Shown piece by piece: positions 49,790 through 59,547 of a stretch of 64,000 bases of DNA. Position 1 is the stretch's first letter. The number at the start of each line of letters is the position of its first letter. A program made the position numbers and the translations under genes. The stretch lies in the NCBI GenBank assembly GCA_002914805.1, contig JXTB01000186.1:248701-312700 (forward strand), written 5' to 3'. The DNA comes from Parasponia andersonii. Taxonomy: Eukaryota; Streptophyta; Magnoliopsida; Rosales; Cannabaceae. The notes beneath the pieces are model-generated. The model did no database searches. It saw nothing but the letters and a program-made list of their open reading frames with translations, and was not told the origin of the DNA.

Positions 49790-52275
49790 TACATGTGTCC
49801 CACACGTGATACTTTTTTAAGTGTTGAGCGTTCCACGTGTTCGGTAGGCTCTTCCCGGTCTTGAGTTCTTTCAAGACATATGCACCATTGTCAAGTGCTT
49901 TGATCACCTCATTGGGTCCAACCCAGTTGGAATCTAGCTTCGAGGCATTCCCTAATCTGACCTTCAAGACCCAATTCCTGGCGTTAAATCGACGAGCGCT
50001 AACCTTTTTTGCATAGTAGGACCTGGCCTACTGATGGTATGAGGCCAGGTGGACCAGGGCCATGTTTCTCGTTTCTTCCAGGAGGTCTGTGTTGTGGCTT
50101 AGCTGCTGCTCGTTCAGTGGGGCATCTCTTACCACTTCGTAGCGAATGGTCGGGAGGCCAATCTTGGTCGGGATCACAGCCTCTGACCCGTAGACCATGG
50201 CGAATGGCGTTCTTCCTGTCGACCTCTGCTCCATGGTTCGATGGGCCCACACAACGACCAGTAGCTCTTCTAACCACCTGCCTTTAGCCTCTTGCAAGTT
50301 CTTTTTGATATTGCTAAATATGGCCTTATTCATTGCCTCTACTTGGCCATTTCCCTGAGGGTAGTTCACGGATGAGAAGCTGAGCTTTATATCATAGAGC
50401 TCACACAGTTCCTTAAGCTTAGCATTCTGGAACTGTGTGCCATGATCAGCATGTATCTCTTTCAGAATCCCGTATCGACAGATTATGTTTTTCCAAATGA
50501 AATTAATTGTGTCTACCTTACTAACAGTCACGTAGGCTTCAGCCTCTACCCATTTGGTGAAATAATCTGTGGCCAGCAAGACGTAACTTCTTCCTCTTAG
50601 ACTTCTGGGGAGCTCTCTGATGATGTCCAGGCTCCATTTGGCAAACAGCCAAGGAGTTATGTTCGAATGAAGTTTCTCCGCAGGTTGGCATTTCATAGGG
50701 GCGAACCTCTGGCACTTATCACATTTCTTGACAAATCGGGCTGCCTCGGTTATCATGTATAGCCAGAAGTATCCAGCCATTAGAGCCTTATGGGCGAGGC
50801 TACGTCCACCAGAGTGGTTGCCGCATGCTCTCTCGTGGATTTCCTCTATCAGTTTCTGCGCTTCGACGAGACCTACACACTGCAGCATCGGTCCCATTGT
50901 CGATCTCCTATACAGTCACTCCCCCACCATCGAGTATCTGGTTATCTTCAGTCTGATCAACCTTGCTTCTTAGGGGTCCGTGGGCAGGTTTCCCAACACC
51001 AAATACTGGGTGATGGGTTTTATCCACCCCTCGTCTGCGGAGCCGGTTGTAAATACATGGTGTGCGGGGGTCTCCGAAGGGTCCTTCATGTTCTCATCCT
51101 CTAGGAGAATCTCTGCATGTCCATTTGTTCCCCCGATCGATGTGCTCTTAGCCAGCTCGTCGGCCTTCTGGTTCATCTTCCTAGGAATCAATTCAATATT
51201 GAAACTGCTAAAGTGGACTTTCACCCCCATTATCTTGGAGAAGTACCTGTGTAATCTCGGCTCTTTTACTTCGAAGTCTCCCCTGACCTGACTCGCGATC
51301 AACTGCAAGTCGGTCTTTACTGCGATGCTCTCCACTCCGAATTGCAGAGCCAGTTCAAGGCCTTGCAGTAGTATCTCGTACTCTGCCTCGTTGTTCGTTG
51401 CCTAGAAACCGAGCCTAAAAGCTTTCTCTACTCTAAGTCCTGTTGGGGTCTACAGGACTATCCCGATACCTGACCCTGAGGTATTCATGAATTCGTCGGT
51501 GTAGAGGGTCATGGCTGAAGGGGGATAAGGCTGAGACGTCTGAAGTGGGTCATGCAGCTCACCAAAAGATTTGATTTCCACCAGGAAATCCGCCATAACT
51601 TGCCCTTTCTTCGCCAATCGAGGCCGATACTCGATGTCGTATATCCCCAGTTCGATGGCCCACTTGGTTAGTCGTTCCGATAGGTCCAGCTTGGTCAAGA
51701 TTTACCGAATAGGGAAATCCGTATACACGGTGACTGAGTATGCCTCAAAGTATTGCCTGTGTCTCTTCTTAGTGTTGACCAGAGCGAGGACCAGTTTCTT
51801 TGCCATACTATATCGCGTCTCGGCATCTAGGAGCATGTGGCTTGTATAAAATACCAGTTTCTGCTTGCTGTCTTCCTCAACAAATAATACGGTGCTGATC
51901 GCTACTTTGGACACTGCTAAATAAGCGTATAGGCGCTCCCCCCTCTGCTGGGGAAGCCAGGATAGGCGGATGACTTAAGTACAGCTTGAGATCTGTTAGT
52001 GCCTTGTCTTGCTCCTCCCCCCAGACGACAGTGGAGCTTCTCTTTAGGTACTGGAAGAAAGGCTTGCATCGGTCAGACATCTTGGAGACGAACTGGCTGA
52101 GAGCGACTATCTTCCCGGCTAGGCGTTGGACCTCCCGAATAGTTGAGGGTCTCTGCATATCTGCGATCGAGGACAACTGGGTCTGGTTGGCCTCAATACC
52201 CCTTCTGCTCACAATGTGCCCCAGGAACTGGCCGGAGGACACCCCAAATGCATATTTCTTGGGGTTCATATGCAT
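49790..52275 (-). other. pol-derived stretch of the Tat-type element (RT end, RNase H, integrase)
   Basis: A fossil region read on the minus strand. In element order it shows the late part of reverse transcriptase (FLGHIVSRRGIEANQTQL, GKIVALSQFVSKMSDRCKPF), RNase H (about 51900-51450), a second RNase H-like segment (about 51335-50970) and integrase (50897-49790). The integrase shows an H-x3-H/C-x2-C zinc motif (ending CDKCQRFAP) and the positions of a DDE core (WSLDIIRELP, ADHGTQFQN, NGQVEAMNKA). A C-terminal part follows (GPNEVIKALDNGAYVLKEL). It is broken in several places. Confidence 0.85.
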
Positions 52276-52499
52276 CCAATATTGCCTCAGAATCCATGGA
52301 TTACCATCATAACCTGTGCGTAAAGGTTGCGGTAGTTGATGGTGTCGTGCCCGTGATCCTTGTGAAATTTGCAGTACATATTCCTTTTTTCCATGTGCTC
52401 AGGAATGTCGGACTTGGGCAGGTCTTTGAAAATACCCATGTCCCTGTTTTGGAGGTAGATCATGTCGATCGGTGTGTTGAGCTCGTATTTCTACAGTCA

Positions 52500-53130
52500 G
52501 TCACGAGACATCTTCCTCCTCTTGCTGCCTTGGGTGGGGGCTTCCTGTTTCAAAGTTGGCCCTTGGTCCGGCGCGGGCCTTTTTACCCCTTGCAGGGCCG
52601 GGGTTTGCGCCAGCACAATTGTTATCACGGCGGAGGCCTTGAGTATTTTCTGGTGGCTTTCCAGTACCCTGAATACCCCTTCTGATTTTTCCTGGACGTC
52701 CGCCATATCGTACAGAAGGTTCAAAAGGAGATGGTCTGATAGCATCGATCCTGGCTATAGGCCCCTGACAAATGAGTCTGCGGCTTGGACCGAGTCGGTG
52801 TTGTGCACTAGGGACATCACCTCTAGGAAACGCGACAGGTATTCTCTCAGAGACTCGTTCGTGGCTTGTTCCAACCGGTCAAGGTCTCGCATGATTTTCT
52901 GCTACCTCCGGGCACCTGCGTACTACTTCAAAAAAAGTTTACAAAAATCTTCGAACCCGTTTATGGATTTCTCTGGGAGCTGTCTGAACCATAATAAGGC
53001 CGGTCCTGCTAGGGTTGTGGAGAAGACTTTACAAGTCATAGCCTCGTCCCTGGTTTCTAAGGTCATCTTCTGCTGAAAGTGGTATATGTGATCGAGGGGG
53101 TCGATTTTCCCCTCGAACGGCTGAAGGTCA
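52500..53130 (-). other. gag-derived stretch of the Tat-type element
   Basis: On the minus strand the block around 52950-53080 translates to a retrotransposon gag (capsid) signature, with FSTTLAGPALLWFRQLPEKS and the preceding ETRDEAMTCK. A basic, Pro/Gln-rich tail follows in element order. Fossil. Confidence 0.75.
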
Positions 53131-53184
53131 GGGTTGTGAAGTCTCTCGGCTTAGGCTCCATCTGGATCTAGTCGGCGAAAGCCG

Positions 53185-53366
53185 TCCAGGATCTGGAATA
53201 GATTTGGTCCTGACCCCTGACAGCACACGGGCCCATACGGTATCACGTGCAACTCGCGTGGCTTTTAAATGGTCACTCTAAACACGTGACAGATGACTTG
53301 CACTCCTTGTGACCTGTTCTGCCATGTAATCGTTCACGTGGTACGTGATCTAGGAACGACCCCACA
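53185..53366 (-). repeat. Partial LTR of the Tat-type element (5' side in element orientation)
   Basis: About 180 bp that align with 42190-42369, sharing ctggaat.gatttg, cctgacagc.cacgggccca, caactcgcgtggctttt and cacgtggtacgtgatctagg. It ends with the same terminal CCCCACA. About 20 differences were counted by eye. Only this part of the LTR is present at this end. The bases outside (ttcat) do not match those outside the left LTR (cattg). Confidence 0.8.
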
Positions 53367-54190
53367 TTCATACACCACATTTTCTTCCTGTATATAGTCT
53401 AAAGAAATAGTAGTACTCGAACTTAACTTCGAAACCAAACAACACTTCTCTAAACTATATCATAATTTACGCACCATATATATATTATTCAGCCGACACT
53501 TGGTTGCTTACATGTTGTCTTTCAATAATCTATAAGGTGTTTTGCAAAGATTAATCGACTTTTTCAAGTTGTTTTGCTTGACATTGATGGATACCTCCCC
53601 AATCCTCATTTATTAAATTTCCCCAACTTAGCAGGCCATTAATGGAGGAGATTTATTAACATATCCTGCAAAAAAGTCCCCGTGGTCCTCTTAGAGTATA
53701 TAAATTTATTTATATTAACAACATGATCACCACGTGGTCCTCTTAGAGGATACAGTCTTATTATTTATGTTCACGCGATATCATTCCATAGTTGTAGTGA
53801 CATTCCACCATTTCAGGATTGACAGAAAAATTTTGTAAGTTTCATTAACATTATATCATCTCGGTTAATTGAGATATTTCCAGTAAAATCATTATATATA
53901 AACTCCATGATTCCCTTCTCGAATCCGGATTCAATTTAAAAAAAAAAAAGTGCAAACAACATGATGTGATGTTTAGATAGTAGAGACTAATAAATAAAAA
54001 TAAGAGTGATTGGCTCATATATATATATATATATATATATGTATAGTGGTTGAAATTAAATTGAGGACCAGAGGGCAGTTTCTAGCTTACCTATGTCAAC
54101 TGCCGAGTGCCGACTCATATAGCTAATTAATGACAAGAATATGATGTATATATTGTACGCACAAACAAATACTTACAAATGCACAAAGAT
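53367..54190 (+). repeat. Upstream region of XIP-B, homologous to that of XIP-A
   Basis: No gene. Sequence at 53526-53700 matches 38555-38700 (taatttccccaacttacagg-like block, gtggtcctctt/gctcctctt). The sequence 53985-54090 matches 38915-39000 (gattggc.cata, gttgaaattaaattgag, cagtttctagc), including a TA run (54017-54040). This is the XIP-B counterpart of the XIP-A upstream arm. Confidence 0.65.
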
Positions 54191-54998
54191 ATGACCAGAA
54201 TTCCAAAGCAGCGAACTTTACTAATTTTTAGTTAAAACAGAAATAAATAAATAGTATTTTTCTAAAATTTCAGAAAAATCGAGTATAAAAAGTTTAAAAT
54301 TATATTTCTCATAAATAAGTAAAATCCAAGTTAAAGAAATCTCTCATTAATATAGATTTTCAAGAAAATACTCCACTCAAAATTCAGAGGAATTCTAATT
54401 GACTAATTTAGAAATATTTTTAAATTTATAACATTTAGAGAAATGAGTCTAATTAAAACCTTAGGTCCATTGTTCAAATAATCTACATAAAATTATTTGT
54501 GTTTTTAAGTACTCAATTTAATAGCAATATCATCCTCATACATCACTTAGTAAATATATTACTATTAGCTAAATAAATTTAACTTAGAAAGAAAAATGAT
54601 ACAGAATACGAACCAACCAATAAAGATGTGGAAAACGACACATATATGCCAAACAACCTTGACAAGTCACCAAGACAATTTTTCCAAAATAAATCAACAC
54701 TTGAAAGTGGGAATAAATAAAGGGGATGAGTACGTGGATGCTCAATAGAGAATAAGTTTTTATATGTAAGAAAATATACTTACGTCGAAGGTCCTCCATA
54801 GTTAGTATTCCATTCAAAACAGTTCACAAAATTTAAGAAGAAATCATAGTCCAACGGTTCAAACATTCCAAATCATTGTAAAACATTCATCAAAATCAGT
54901 ACATATCTATTCAAGCTAACATATAACCATGTATGCAATCATGATATCCGGAGTATCCTAGTGGATCACTCGTGACTTCGAGCCACCTAAAGAAGCGC

Positions 54999-55116
54999 CG
55001 TAAGTCCGATCACCCGATGTGGGGCATCGTAAGTCTGATCACCCAATGTAGGGTATCGTAAGTCCGATTACCCGATGTGGGACATCGTAAGTCCGATCAC
55101 CCAATATATGGCATCG
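54999..55116. repeat. 29-bp tandem repeat, about four units
   Basis: The phrase cgtaagtccgatcacccgat recurs with its CG at 54999, 55028, 55057, 55086 and 55115, exactly 29 bp apart. Units differ by a few bases. It lies inside the LTR-like repeat. Confidence 0.9.
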
Positions 55117-55818
55117 TAAATATGTGAATATATGCAAATGTTTTATAAATGACAAAATAAAGATATGCTTTACTTCCACAAAATCTCAAAATAACCATGC
55201 AGTATTTTTTAATCAAATCACCTTTAGTCCTCAAAACTGAATTCTCAAACCATTTTGGATTTTCTAAAACTTTCGGCATTATAATAACTATTTTCTATCA
55301 AAACCCAAAAATCTAATTTCCTGGAGAAAATAATCCAAAATAGTATATATGAGACGCCAACCAGTGTGACGTGTCTCCCAGGCAGTTTATATATCAAATT
55401 AGGTTAAAAACGGACATAAACATAATTTTTATAAATTATTTCACGAAAATTTATATTTATTAAAAATATATAAAATTCATAAATTAAATTAATTTTTGAA
55501 TCAAGTAATCGAATCCCTACCTCATTAGAATAGCGATACCACGCTATTAGATACTCAAGGTGTCGATTGGATGGTCGTTCGGAGGATTGGGAACCAATTC
55601 CATGCCCTCAATCGCTTACTTGGGAAACATCGACCTCTCAACGAAGCTTCGAATCAATGAACGGATATCTTCATTGAATTTCTAATGTCCAAAATAGCTA
55701 AGTTGGACATATAACTCGACTAATTCGGGTTTGGGCTAACACCAGACCCGTGGCACACAAAACTAAACAAAATCTAAGCCATTAGATATTGACTTTCATG
55801 TTGGTCACTAAATATAGT

Positions 55819-55820
<2 letters not shown>

Positions 55821-55854
<34 letters not shown>
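55821..55854. repeat. (TA)n microsatellite
   Basis: About 17 TA units, within the LTR-like repeat. Confidence 0.9.
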
Positions 55855-55858
<4 letters not shown>

Positions 55859-56338
55859 CTTCACTATTTTCCGAGTACATTCCAAAAACGACAATAAAAA
55901 CGAAATCTAACAGTCGGATTAAAAACTAAAATTCAAAACTTAAAAACACCAAAAAATGATAACTTTTAAACTAAGCAAAATGGGATCGTGAAATATATAC
56001 CTTGAGGTTCCTCTCAACGATACGAACCCAACGAGCCTAAGCACGCGACCTGAAACGGTCGGAATTGTCGCCGGAAATCGAAACTTCCTACGGCCAAAAA
56101 CGGTGTTTTCCGGCGATGTCGAGCTCGGCGGTGACCGGGGATCAGTGGCGTGGGCAATAGGCAGCGTGAGGGAGCTTTGCCGGTAGCTGGCCTGGCTAGA
56201 CGATGGGCGAGGTGGCGACGGTGCTCCTTCGGCTGAGAGGATGAGAAAGGGCGAGAGTGAGGGAGGAGATTGGGAAGGGGAAGACGAGAGGGAGAGAGAG
56301 AGTAAGTATATGTTTATATATATATATATATATATATA

Positions 56339-56583
56339 TGGGCACCAATCCAGTAGGTATTTTTTTTTTATCTATGCATAGGTATCAATTTGGCCAATGA
56401 AAATTTAGCATGCATATTTTTTTATTATAAAAAGTAAGAGAAAGAAAGATCATTAATGATGCACGTCTTTTCATGCACTTCATTATAGCCATTAGATCAC
56501 CATTAGATGGTGATCCAACGGCTAAAAAAAAAATACCTACCCATAAGTAAAGAAAAAAAAATACCTATTGGATTGGCAACCAT
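56339..56583. mobile_element. Foldback MITE-like element, copy 2 (well kept)
   Basis: Terminal inverted repeats: the left end reads gggcaccaatccagtaggta followed by a T run. The right end, on the other strand, reads ggttgccaatccaataggta followed by a T run. The centre is a second hairpin (agccattagatcaccat then tagatggtgatccaacggct). Total length is about 245 bp. TA repeats lie on both sides, suggesting a TA target. It is nested in the LTR-like repeat. A degenerate relative lies at 14716-14950. Confidence 0.7.
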
Positions 56584-56737
56584 ATATATAAAATATTTAA
56601 TTAATTTAATTTATTTATTTTTAAATCTGGTCAAATGACTGTTTTACCCCTGTAAAAACTGGGATTTTACATATACTATATAGTACTAGAGAGAAATAAA
56701 GCTAAGGTAACTGATTGAATATTTGTTCAGCAACTCA

Positions 56738-58480
56738 ATGGCTAGAAAAGGTGACGATCGTCTTGGGTGATGAAGAAAGTGTCTATTCTGGGAAAAGAGC
56801 AAAAGTTCAACCTTTCTCAACAGAAAAGTACCAATGTTTTCTCTCTTATATGATTCTTTAATTACATATGATTCTCATGCAAATAATATTCCTTCTTCAA
56901 ATGATATTTGCAGGTCAGAGCATATATGGAATGTTGATGAAGAAAGAAAGGAACACTCCAACCCCACTACCTTTAGTGAGCTGTTGGGCTTAAACGAGTT
57001 ATTCTCCTTGAAGGTCAGTGTTTGTCCATCATAATGTATCTATTAACGCACTATTGCTAGTTAATAAACAAAAATGGACTTGAAAAAAATTTCAGGCATG
57101 TACAGCAGACATTATTGCTAGTTAGTGATGTAAAGTCTTACTTTAATTAACGTATGATTATTTTGATTTGTGATTTTGCTACTTCTCCTTCATATGTTAT
57201 ATCGAATAAAGTACTTATGTTATTACATAAAGGCTTCGTTTTGTCAATTTCATTTAATTCTAGTCCTTTGTTTGGTGTGATATTATATTGGAAAGGATTG
57301 AAGTTCTTCCTTTATTTAATTAAATATTAACATTTAATCTTAACATCTTCCCTAAAGAAAATAATATTACCATCAATTTTTAAATAAATTATCACTAAGA
57401 TAAACTTTATAAGTAATAAACTATGTTTTCGTGATTTCTCATCTAGTTCTTATTCTTTCTTATAGAAAATTTGTTTTATTGAAAAGAAAAAGCATACTGA
57501 AGGAAATAAATTTTTCCAATCCAATTCCTTTAAAATTCTTGCACTTATTGCACCAATCATGAGATAAATTTTACACTCGCAGTGTTAATCAAGCATCACA
57601 AACTTGTCTAAAAGTAAATAATTCGTTCTAAACGAATGATGATCATAATTTAAAAGCGATTATTAATTTGTTAATTGGAGTGCTTGTTTATTTATTTCAT
57701 TACCAGGTATGGAAAGCATCGGTGGCAGAGCTTGTTGGTACGGCCGTGTTGGTCTTTGCAATTGACACTATAGTGATTTCCTCCTATGAGACCAAAACAA
57801 ATGTACCACACCTTATAATGGCAATCCTCATCTCAATCACCGTAGCAATTCTTCTCCTCGCCTCCTACCCCGTCTCCGGCGGTCACATCAACCCCGCCAT
57901 CACGTTCTCCGCCGCGCTCGTCGGCATTGTCACCCTCTCACGGGCGGTCATATACATTTTGGCTCAGTGTGTTGGAGCTGTGCTAGGTGCACTAGCACTC
58001 AAAGCCATGGTAAACAGCACCATTGAGGAAACGTTCTCACTAGGAGGCTGCACACTAACCGTTATCTCACCGGGCCCCAATGGGCCCATTATAGTGGGCA
58101 TTGGGGCGGCCCAAGGCCTGTGGCTCGAGATTCTTTGTACGTTTGTGGTTCTTTGGGCCTCAGTGTGGATGGCATTTGACCACAGCCAGGCCCAGGCCCT
58201 TGGAAGTGTTATTGTGCTGTCCATAGTTGGAATAGTAGTGGGCCTGTTGGTCTTTGTCTCGGCCACTGTTACAGGGGCTAAAGGTTACACTTGGGCCGGA
58301 ATGAACCCAGCTAGGTGTTTTGGGGAAGCTCTTGTTCGTGGGGGCCACCATTGGTATGGCCATTGGATTTTCTGGGTGGGGCCCACTATTGCTTGCGTGG
58401 CATTCTACCTGTACACAAAGATAATTCCACGTCAGCATTGCCACACGGTGGGATCAAACATGATTTCATCAACATTGTGA
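56738..58480 (+). CDS. XIP: XIP-B: X intrinsic protein aquaporin, ends damaged or re-modelled
   Basis: A close paralogue of XIP-A with the same three-exon plan: exon 1 ending at 56827, exon 2 56914-57013 (100 bp, same length as in XIP-A) and exon 3 57707-58480. The channel core is intact: SGGHINPAITF in loop B (canonical NPA, unlike NPL in XIP-A), SLGGCTLTV, and WAGMNPARCFG in loop E with the XIP cysteine. Two problems are visible. The only ATG matching that of XIP-A (56738) is out of frame with the rest of exon 1 and meets a stop at 56768. The last codons are shifted relative to XIP-A by one missing base near 58455, so the tail ends SNMISSTL where XIP-A has the KHDFFNIVKSLSLK type. The gene may be a recent pseudogene, or may use another start. 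The 5' side was also displaced by the LTR-like repeat. Confidence 0.75.
57014..57706 (+). other. XIP-B intron 2, enlarged relative to XIP-A
   Basis: 693 bp against 260 bp for the same intron in XIP-A. The extra AT-rich sequence (about 57215-57570) has phrases in opposite orientation at its ends (gtcctttgtttggtgtgata, ttccaatccaattccttt), suggesting a small inserted element. No target duplication could be fixed. Confidence 0.4.
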
Positions 58481-59547
58481 AGAGTCTCTCTACGTAGATA
58501 CATAAATATGTTTGTAGTTATTGTCCAAGTTAAATCTGCTTGTTTTTACCTTAAAAATAAAAATAAAATTTTAAAAAATGTGGGGGGTCTACGTTCTACT
58601 TCTTAGGTATATAATTAGTGCTGTTGATCATTATTATTTTGAATTATCTTTAATCAATTGTCACTATATTATAACAACCCAAACTGACCTGCAGCACTCC
58701 TAAAAGACAAGGGGATATCGATACAATCTAACGATTAAGATTTTGGCTTACATGAAGTATTTATGTGGATATGCTGGAACTATATATATACACTATGATA
58801 TTAACATTGTAAAACTCACGTAATTCGCATAATGAGGTGAAACTATGATCTTATTTAGTCACTTTTTGTAAGCGAGTGCTTCTGGCTAACTGTAATCCGT
58901 GATAAGTAATTCACAAATATTTTTGGTTCATTAATAATTAAATTATCAGAAACAAAACTACAATAAAACATATAGAATAAAAATATTAATGTTCCTTGAA
59001 TGAGCTATAAACCCAATAAGCATCTTTGTTCATGTAAAATTGAATATGCTTCTAAAGATAAGCACAAGTCTTCCTATTTTCATCGTCTTACACGCCTTAG
59101 ATATATCAGAAATCCAATCATGTGCATCATGCATTATTAATTACACATAACATACGTGATACGTACCAAGATTCATATAACGAAGCATAACAACAAGAAT
59201 CATCTCCCACAAAGGGGCATATATAGGTACAAATACAACAGCCAGTAATATTAAGTATATATCCGTAAGCTACTCGCAGAAAAATTCGTCCGCCGGCTAA
59301 TACTTTTCCTACCTTTTTTTTTTTTTTGTTTTTTTGGGATTTGCCTAAAACCAAAAATTACTTTTGGCAAGTTATGTAATATATGTTTGGATTTTTATAA
59401 CTAGTCCGGAGTTTTTCAATCGAATATTAAACAAGCCATTGCCAATTAGCTCCCAGCTGACCATTTAATGATTAATTACTTTGTCTATCTTAGCCGTGGA
59501 GTTCGCTTAAATAGAAACGTTTAATCTATTTTCTTTTTATTCCAGAA
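58481..59547. other. Spacer between XIP-B and XIP-C
   Basis: About 1.07 kb with the XIP-B 3' region and the XIP-C promoter. No gene is supported. The minus-strand open frame at 59127-59354 has no recognisable domain. Confidence 0.5.

Larger units (their letters stand above)
41536..53366 (-). mobile_element. Ty3/gypsy Tat-type LTR retrotransposon, broken fossil
   Basis: The element reads on the minus strand. In its own direction the order is: partial LTR (53366-53185), gag-derived stretch (about 53130-52500), pol-derived stretch (about 52275-49790), a 112-bp tandem array, a 75-bp tandem array, a long open region on the opposite strand (42730-45898), a polypurine tract (42386-42370) and an LTR (42369-41536). 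An antisense reading region and tandem repeats between pol and the last LTR are known traits of the Tat lineage (Grande, Retand, Ogre relatives). A second RNase H-like segment after the first is another. The element is broken in several places. A solo LTR of a different family has inserted at 47601-49095. By eye the two LTR pieces differ at roughly 20 of 180 aligned bases, suggesting insertion several million years ago. Confidence 0.88.
54191..56671. mobile_element. LTR-like repeat, probably a Ty3/gypsy solo LTR or fragment
   Basis: Related to the sequence that starts at 62910. Both have a block like taattttaagttaaaa near the start, then fttctaaaatttca-type text (ttctaaaatttca), aaataagtaaa, and later gtaatcgaat.cctacctc. 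The right end, aaaactgggattttaca, and the GC-rich patch at 56030-56230 are typical of long plant gypsy LTRs. It holds a 29-bp tandem repeat, two TA runs and a nested foldback element. Target duplications could not be confirmed, so the edges are approximate. It is a non-coding fossil. Confidence 0.5.

Noticed and set aside
52143-53076. Long plus-strand open frames of 180-204 codons.
   Set aside because: They are opposite to the gag and pol-derived stretches and show no domain of their own.
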